Shown here: positions 59,505 to 64,000 of the stretch, one piece after another
Numbering within the stretch: the first letter of the stretch is position 1
Layout: every line of letters starts with the position of its first letter
Origin: Deinococcus aquaticus
GTDB taxonomy: Bacteria > Deinococcota > Deinococci > Deinococcales > Deinococcaceae
Length of the DNA: 64,000 nucleotides
Assembly: GCF_028622095.1 (NCBI RefSeq)
Contig: NZ_CP115165.1
Coordinates: 844,001-908,000, forward strand
Reading direction: 5' to 3'
Made by a program: the position numbers and the translations under genes
The notes under the pieces: model-generated
The model's database searches: none
Told to the model about the DNA's origin: nothing
The model's input: the letters and a program-made list of their open reading frames with translations, nothing else

Positions 59505-60113
59505 TTATGAGGATCGGGCCGCCTGCACGAAGTCCCTGACAAGGGCCGGGTCCTTCACGCCGGGCCGCGCTTCCAGGCGACTGACCGCGTCCACCCCGGC
59601 CGGGCTGAGGGCCTGCATGGCCGCCGCCACGTTCGCCGGACCAAGCCCACCCGCCAGCCACGCCCCACGCGGGAACACCTCCCGCAACGCTGCCCAGTCG
59701 AGCGGCACGCCGCCACCGGGCTCCGGGGCGTCCAGCATCAGGGTCACGCCGGGCTCGTCCCTCCACATGCCTGCCTCCGCCGCCAGATCGGCGGGGCGCA
59801 AAACACGCAGAACGGGATAATACGCGGCGACCTGCCTCACGTAAAGACTTGACAACGGCCCGTGAAGCTGCACGGCACTCACGCGCGCCGCCTCCGCCGT
59901 GCGCAGCACCTCGTCCAGCCCCTGCTCCAGAAAGACGCCGATGCGCGCCACGCTGGGGCCCACGCTCAGGCCCGCCTCGCGCGCCACCTGCGCCGACACC
60001 AGCCGCTTACTCACGGGCGCGAAGATGAAGCCCAGCGCGTCCGCGCCCGCCCCGGCACTCAGGACTGCGTCGTGCACGCTGGTCGTGCCGCACACCTTCA
60101 CCCGCACGGTCAT
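59505..60113 (-). CDS. trpF: phosphoribosylanthranilate isomerase
   Basis: 202 residues, the size of monofunctional TrpF, a TIM-barrel enzyme converting PRA to CdRP in tryptophan synthesis. Motifs: [29 protein letters not shown] with the catalytic Cys, [44 protein letters not shown] with the catalytic Asp, [13 protein letters not shown] and [16 protein letters not shown]. Other trp genes are not adjacent. It overlaps the small upstream gene by 4 nt. DnaA boxes 4 and 5 lie just downstream of its stop. Confidence 0.95.
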   Translation of the reverse strand: MTVRVKVCGTTSVHDAVLSAGAGADALGFIFAPVSKRLVSAQVAREAGLSVGPSVARIGVFLEQGLDEVLRTAEAARVSAVQLHGPLSSLYVRQVAAYYPVLRVLRPADLAAEAGMWRDEPGVTLMLDAPEPGGGVPLDWAALREVFPRGAWLAGGLGPANVAAAMQALSPAGVDAVSRLEARPGVKDPALVRDFVQAARSS

Positions 60114-60355
60114 TCGCGCCCCCGCGCGGCTTCCAGTTCAGTCACGCGCGCCTCCAGCGACCGCACCTGCCGCGTCAACGACAGCAGCAGTAGCGCGTAA
60201 TGGTCGTACAGTTTCGGGCGTTCCATGCGCGCCTCGCCGCTCATCCAGTCGCCCAGCAATCTCTCGGCCTCGCGCAGCACCTCGCCGTCCGGCACGTCAC
60301 GGTAACTGCGGCTGCCCAGAATCTCCTTCGCAAAATTCAATTCCCGGTCACTCAT
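60110..60355 (-). CDS. small hypothetical protein upstream of trpF
   Basis: 81 residues from ATG 60355 ([20 protein letters not shown]). Charged, all helical, with a C-terminal coiled-coil-like heptad stretch [25 protein letters not shown]. Not recognised. The stop overlaps the trpF ATG (ATGA), so it is translated with trpF. It may be a small regulator or a structural partner; no evidence distinguishes these. Confidence 0.6.
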   Translation of the reverse strand: MSDRELNFAKEILGSRSYRDVPDGEVLREAERLLGDWMSGEARMERPKLYDHYALLLLSLTRQVRSLEARVTELEAARGRE

Positions 60356-60486
60356 GCGCGCCATTCTCCGGCACCAGCCCCCCCGCCGGGGCACGGCCCC
60401 TCACGATCCGGCGGTGAGGACAGCGGAGCCAGAGCGACCATCCCCTTCCACCGACCCACGCCCCAGTCTCTACTGCCCGCGCCGGG

Positions 60487-61557
60487 TCACGCGCCACCGG
60501 GGACGCCCGCTTCAGCGAAGGTGCGCATCTCGCGGAGGGTGGCGGCCGCGCCGAGCAGCATCGGGGCGGCCAGGACGCCGCCGGTGCCTTCGCCCAGGCG
60601 GAGGTTCAGGTGGAACATCGGCCTTAGGTTCAGGTGCGCGAGTTGCGCGGCGTGTCCGATCTCCGCGCACTGTCCGGCGGGGAACAGGGAGTCGCGCAGG
60701 TGCGGGGCGAGGGCGGCGCCGATCAGCGCGGCGCTGCCTTCCACGAAACCGTCGAGGATCACGGCGCGCCTCATGGCGGCGGCCTGGAGCATGACGCCCA
60801 GCATGGCGGCGATCTCGAATCCGCCGAACTGCGCGAGGACCTCCAGCGGGTCGGTGGTGGGCGTGCGGTCCAGGGCCGTGCGGATCACCGCAACCTTGTG
60901 TGCCAGTCGTTCGTCGTCCACGCCGGTGCCGCGTCCCGTGACCTGCGCGGCGTCCAGGTTCAGGAGGCGGGCGGTGATGGCGGCGGCCGGGGTGGTGTTC
61001 CCGATGCCCATCTCGCCGGGAATCAGGATGTCCGCGCCGTCCTCGATGGCCCGGCGGGCCAGGGCTGCGCCCGCGAGGATCAGCGCCTGCGCCTCGTCCA
61101 CGCTCATGGCGGGCTGCACGCTCAGGTCGTGCGTGCCGCGCCGCACCGCCGCGCGCACCAGCGCCGGGTGCTCGGGCAGCTCGGCATTCACGCCGGCGTC
61201 CATCACGTACACCCGCGCGCCCACCGCCCGTGCCAGTGCGTTCACGGCCGCGCCGCCCGGCCCGGCGGGGGTGTCTGCCAGGAAGTTGGCGACCATCGCG
61301 GGCGTCACCTCGGGCGGGTAGGCGCTGACGCCCGCGCGTGCCACGCCGTGATCCCCGGCGGCCACGATCACCGCCACGCCACGCGGGTCCGGGCACTCGC
61401 TGCCCAGCACGCCCGCCAGCCGCACAGCCAGGTCCTCCAGATCACCCAGCGCCCCGGCGGGTTTGGTCAGTTGCGCCTGCCGCGCCCGCGCCCGCGCCAT
61501 CACCCCCGCGTCGGCAGGCTGGATGGCGTTCAGGAGGGCCGTCAGGTCAGGATGCAT
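60487..61557 (-). CDS. cobT: nicotinate-nucleotide--dimethylbenzimidazole phosphoribosyltransferase
   Basis: 356 residues, the normal length of CobT, which makes alpha-ribazole phosphate for the lower ligand of cobalamin. Motifs: LTKPAGALGDLEDLAVRLAG, VIVAAGDHGVARAGVSAYPPEVTPAMV, DILIPGEMGIGNTTPAAA, GRGTGVDDERLAHKV and the catalytic-Glu region in GLRLGEGTGGVLAAPML (LGEGTGG). Last gene of a dtxR-cobS-cobC-cobT operon; the histidine phosphatase gene ends 19 nt upstream. Confidence 0.96.
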   Translation of the reverse strand: MHPDLTALLNAIQPADAGVMARARARQAQLTKPAGALGDLEDLAVRLAGVLGSECPDPRGVAVIVAAGDHGVARAGVSAYPPEVTPAMVANFLADTPAGPGGAAVNALARAVGARVYVMDAGVNAELPEHPALVRAAVRRGTHDLSVQPAMSVDEAQALILAGAALARRAIEDGADILIPGEMGIGNTTPAAAITARLLNLDAAQVTGRGTGVDDERLAHKVAVIRTALDRTPTTDPLEVLAQFGGFEIAAMLGVMLQAAAMRRAVILDGFVEGSAALIGAALAPHLRDSLFPAGQCAEIGHAAQLAHLNLRPMFHLNLRLGEGTGGVLAAPMLLGAAATLREMRTFAEAGVPGGA

Positions 61558-61576
61558 CAGGGGGTATTGTGCCGTT

Positions 61577-62152
61577 TCAGGTGGGTGGGCGCAGCGCGGT
61601 CAGCCACCAGTGCCCCCCTTCGCGGCGCAGGGTGGCGACGGTGCCGGGGGGTGTCGCTGCGGCCGAGAGGCCCACGGTGAGGCGCAGCGCGGCCAGCAGC
61701 GGCCCGGCGTGCGTGAAGGCCACGGCCTCGCCGGCGGGCAGGGTGTCCAGCCACGCCTGCACCCGCGCGTGGAAGCTGTGGCCGGTGTCACCGCCGGGGG
61801 GGCCGTGGGGGCTGTGGGGGTCGCTCAGCGCGTCGATCCAGGTGCGTGGCGCCTCTCCGTGCGCGGCTTCCAGTTCGGTCCAGGTGTGCCCGGCCATCAC
61901 GCCAAAACTCGCCTCGGCCAGCGCGGGTTGGGGCAGGGCGTCCGGGAATCCGGCCAGCCGCGCGGTCTGCCGGGCGCGGCCCAGCGGGGACGTGAAGGCC
62001 AGCGCGCCCCGGGGCAGGTCGAGGCGGCGGGCCAGTTCTGCCCCGGCGGGCGTGAGGGGGGCGTCCTCGTGCGGGTGGGGGTAGCGGCGCTGCGCGTTGG
62101 GGAGAGTTGGGGCGTGGCGGATCAGGTGCAGGGTCAGCGTGTCGCCGGGCAC
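61577..62152 (-). CDS. cobC: histidine phosphatase family protein, CobC-like (alpha-ribazole phosphatase)
   Basis: 191 residues from GTG 62152, nearly abutting the cobS stop (2-nt gap). The catalytic RHA motif [23 protein letters not shown]-type with Ala, and [14 protein letters not shown] for the second His, plus [15 protein letters not shown]. Position between cobS and cobT strongly suggests alpha-ribazole-5'-phosphate phosphatase (CobC), the step between those two enzymes; the family itself is not specific, so the assignment rests on context. Confidence 0.78.
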   Translation of the reverse strand: MPGDTLTLHLIRHAPTLPNAQRRYPHPHEDAPLTPAGAELARRLDLPRGALAFTSPLGRARQTARLAGFPDALPQPALAEASFGVMAGHTWTELEAAHGEAPRTWIDALSDPHSPHGPPGGDTGHSFHARVQAWLDTLPAGEAVAFTHAGPLLAALRLTVGLSAAATPPGTVATLRREGGHWWLTALRPPT

Positions 62153-62154
62153 GC

Positions 62155-62871
62155 TCAGCGGCCCCAGGCGAGGGCGGTCAGGGCGGCCAGTTCGGCAGTG
62201 ACGACGATCAGGCCGTAGGTGTCGCCGTTCAGGCCTCCGCCCAGGCGGCGGGCGCTGAACGCGGCGGTCAGCAGCGCGGCGGCCAGCGCAGCCACCCAGG
62301 CGACCCACGCGCCGGGGATCAGCAGGGTGGGCGCGGCGATCAGCAGCGCGGCCCAGGTGCGGCCCTCGCGGCTGCGGGCGCCCAGGCTCTCGGCGCGCGC
62401 CGCCGGGTAGGTGTTCATGGGGATCAGCAGCAGCGTGCGCGCGGCGACGGCCGCCACCAGCGGCGCCAGCGGCGGAATGGGGGCTGACAGCAGGCTCCAG
62501 AGCAGCAGCAGGGACAGGCCCCCGGTTGCCAGTCCGAACGCGCCCACGTGCACGTCCTGCAGGATCACCAGCCGCTCGGCGGGGGTTTTCATGGCGAACA
62601 GTGCGTCGGCGCTGTCCACCAGTCCGTCGAAGTGCAGCATGCCGGTCAGTAGTAGCCACGCGCCCACGCCCAGCGCGGCGATCACGCCGCCGGGCAGGGG
62701 GACGGGCAGCCACAGCAGCAGCGAGACCGCGCCGCCCACGGCGTACCCGGCGAGCGGGTAGTACGCGCTGGCCCGCGCAAAATCGCCGTCCCGGATCTCG
62801 GTGATGTGCGGCAGGGGCAGGGTCGTCAGGAACGTCAGGGCCAGGTGCGCGGCGCGCAGCTGATCGCGCAT
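62155..62871 (-). CDS. cobS: adenosylcobinamide-GDP ribazoletransferase (cobalamin synthase)
   Basis: 238 residues with about six membrane helices. CobS motifs: [53 protein letters not shown] with the catalytic aspartates, [17 protein letters not shown], and [22 protein letters not shown]. It joins adenosylcobinamide-GDP and alpha-ribazole to make adenosylcobalamin in the membrane. The ATG shares one base with the dtxR stop (TGATG), so it is coupled to the regulator. Confidence 0.95.
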   Translation of the reverse strand: MRDQLRAAHLALTFLTTLPLPHITEIRDGDFARASAYYPLAGYAVGGAVSLLLWLPVPLPGGVIAALGVGAWLLLTGMLHFDGLVDSADALFAMKTPAERLVILQDVHVGAFGLATGGLSLLLLWSLLSAPIPPLAPLVAAVAARTLLLIPMNTYPAARAESLGARSREGRTWAALLIAAPTLLIPGAWVAWVAALAAALLTAAFSARRLGGGLNGDTYGLIVVTAELAALTALAWGR

Positions 62872-63533
62872 CACGGGGTGTGCACGTGAATCTGCGCGGC
62901 CACGCCCAGCGCCAGGGTCAGGGGGTGGTCGGTCGCCCAGACGGTCAGGGTTCCCAGCGCGGCGTCCACGCTGTCCAGCCGCAGCGGCGCGCCCGGCGTG
63001 AGCCCGGCGGCCACCATGGCGCGCAGCTGAACGGCGTCGCCGTCCGGGACGCGCGCCACGGTCGCCGTGTCCCCCACTGCCAGCTGCGACAGGCGCCGCT
63101 GCGGCTGGTGCGGCAGTTCGCCGTCCAGGGTGGGGATCGGGTCGCCGTGCGGGTCGTGCGTGGGGTCGCCCAGCCACGCGGCAATGCGGGCTTCCAGGCG
63201 TTCGCTCAGGGCGTGTTCCAGCCGCTCGGCTTCCTCGTGCACCTCGTCCAGCGGGACGCCCAGCGCGCGGTGCAGGAACAGTTCCAGCAGGCGGTGGTGG
63301 CGCAGGACTTCCATGGCGACGCGTTCACCCTCGGCGGTCAGGCGCGCGCCCTGATACGGGGCGTGCGACACGAGGCCCTGTTCGGTCAGTTTTCGCAGCA
63401 TGCCGGTGGCGCTGGCGGGCGCGACGTTCAGGGCGTCGGCCAGCGCCTGCGTACTGACCTTCCCGGTCTGCCCGAGGCGCAGCAGGTGCTTGAGGTAATC
63501 CTCGGCGGAGGGCGAGAGCGGACGGGCGGTCAT
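62871..63533 (-). CDS. DtxR/MntR-family metal-dependent repressor
   Basis: 220 residues. N-terminal winged helix: [51 protein letters not shown]; dimerisation and metal-binding helices [38 protein letters not shown] with the His/Glu/His ligands (quoted in part); and a C-terminal FeoA/SH3-like domain ([18 protein letters not shown]...). Related to D. radiodurans DtxR-type DR2539, which responds to Mn/Fe. It heads a cobalamin operon, so this operon may be self-regulated by metal. TACACT lies 7 nt before the ATG. Confidence 0.92.
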   Translation of the reverse strand: MTARPLSPSAEDYLKHLLRLGQTGKVSTQALADALNVAPASATGMLRKLTEQGLVSHAPYQGARLTAEGERVAMEVLRHHRLLELFLHRALGVPLDEVHEEAERLEHALSERLEARIAAWLGDPTHDPHGDPIPTLDGELPHQPQRRLSQLAVGDTATVARVPDGDAVQLRAMVAAGLTPGAPLRLDSVDAALGTLTVWATDHPLTLALGVAAQIHVHTP

Positions 63534-63540
63534 GCCGCTC

Positions 63541-63546
63541 AGTGTA
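63541..63546 (-). promoter_or_regulatory. leaderless -10 of the dtxR-cob operon
   Basis: TACACT, 7-nt gap, ATG at 63533. No cobalamin riboswitch is visible. Confidence 0.5.
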
Positions 63547-63599
63547 GCCGGGGCGGACGGGCGGAACTTTTCGGGCGGGCGGGGCCTCTAAGGTATGAG

Positions 63600-64000
63600 G
63601 TGACCTTGAATGACCCCCTGGATTCCCTGTCTGACCCGGAGCTCGCGCGGCTGGCCGTGCGGGACGAACGGGCCTTCGAGGTGCTTGTGACCCGTCACGC
63701 CCCGGCCGTGCACCGGCTGGCGGCCCTGAACGTCGGGCCGGGCGCGGCGGACGAGGTCGTGCAGGACGTGTTCGTGGCCGTGCACCGGGGCCTGCGGGGC
63801 TTCCGGGGCGACGCGCAGTTCAGCACGTGGCTGCACCGCATCACCCTGAACGCCTGTGCCAGGGCCCTGGGCCGCCACCGCCCCAGTGTGCCGTTGGAGG
63901 ACGCGCCGGAACCCGCCTCGGCGCAGAACCTGACGCGCGCAGCCGAGGTCACGCAGTTGCGTGAGCAGCTCTCGGCGGCGCTGCAGACGCTGCCGCCCGA
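63600..64000 (+). CDS. ECF-type RNA polymerase sigma factor, partial
   Basis: 133 codons visible from GTG 63600, running off the window. Sigma region 2: DERAFEVLVTRHAPAVHRLAAL, GAADEVVQDVFVAVHRGLRGFRGDAQFSTWLHRITLNACARALGRHRPSVPLEDAP, which includes the DVFVAVHRGLRGFRG-type 2.2 and STWLHRITLN 2.4 segments (quoted in part); region 4 begins with VTQLREQLSAALQTLPP. The length and lack of region 3 indicate an ECF (group 4) factor. TAAGGT lies 5 nt before the GTG, and a GGAACTT at 63563-63569 resembles an ECF -35, suggesting possible autoregulation. Confidence 0.85.
   Translation, partial: MTLNDPLDSLSDPELARLAVRDERAFEVLVTRHAPAVHRLAALNVGPGAADEVVQDVFVAVHRGLRGFRGDAQFSTWLHRITLNACARALGRHRPSVPLEDAPEPASAQNLTRAAEVTQLREQLSAALQTLPP

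Noticed and set aside
60399..60419. CCTCAC/GTGAGG hairpin upstream of the trpF operon as a terminator
   Set aside because: There is no T-run on either strand.

Overview
The window is GC-rich, densely packed bacterial DNA whose gene content points to the genus Deinococcus. It carries a ~1,330-residue DnaE, a FrnE-type DsbA protein with CPWC and CX4C motifs, an archaeal-type phosphoglycerate mutase, a DtxR regulator, and RNA-repair enzymes of the kind known from D. radiodurans. About half of the transcription units start with a TANNNT hexamer 5-7 nt before the start codon, the leaderless-mRNA signature described in Deinococcus. No tRNA, rRNA, CRISPR array, transposase or prophage was found. The likely location is a chromosomal housekeeping region with some accessory genes.

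Layout. 1-4.7 kb: a minus-strand run (GGDEF-RHH protein, NUDIX, deaminase-like, NUDIX-methyltransferase fusion, histidine phosphatase) joined by 4-nt overlaps, followed by STM4015/STM4014 family genes. 4.7-7.1 kb: groES-groEL behind a promoter with an HspR-type (HAIR) inverted repeat. 7.2-16.7 kb: a kinase broken at a G8 tract, benE diverging from a MocR regulator, a 534-bp imperfect palindrome, apgM, trmH, an MBL hydrolase, a class II photolyase and a TRIC channel. 16.8-20.4 kb: rpmF and a HerA-like ATPase, with three copies of a compact promoter-terminator cassette. 20.4-28.5 kb: small metabolic genes, hemW, an S66 peptidase with an apparent internal deletion, nitrilase/GNAT, a 5-FCL-like protein, DinB-like, pilT and a DUF559 nuclease. 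28.7-34.1 kb: dnaE followed by two paralogous unknown genes. 34.2-52 kb: PAS protein, methyltransferase/LysR pair, cytochrome c, alkyltransferase-like protein, cell-wall genes, frameshifted frnE, ftsH with a small leader ORF, a copper-amine-oxidase-N protein, a vanadium haloperoxidase-like lipoprotein, der, a sulfurtransferase and xseA-crcB. 52-58.2 kb: corA, a heptanucleotide repeat array, then a five-gene RNA end-healing and sealing island. 58.2-64 kb: a metalloenzyme gene, a cluster of five perfect DnaA boxes, trpF, and a dtxR-cobS-cobC-cobT operon, ending in a partial ECF sigma gene.

Most interesting signals: (1) five dispersed copies of a cassette made of a sigma70 promoter with a conserved spacer, a predicted start at ATCA, and an intrinsic terminator that in four copies begins almost at +1, predicting ~30-nt RNAs; (2) the RNA-repair island (kinase-phosphatase, two Pol-beta-type nucleotidyltransferases, HD-kinase, RNA ligase); (3) the DnaA-box cluster away from dnaA; (4) mini-ORFs overlapping the starts of ftsH and the metalloenzyme gene. 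These readings come from sequence inspection only; no database search was run.
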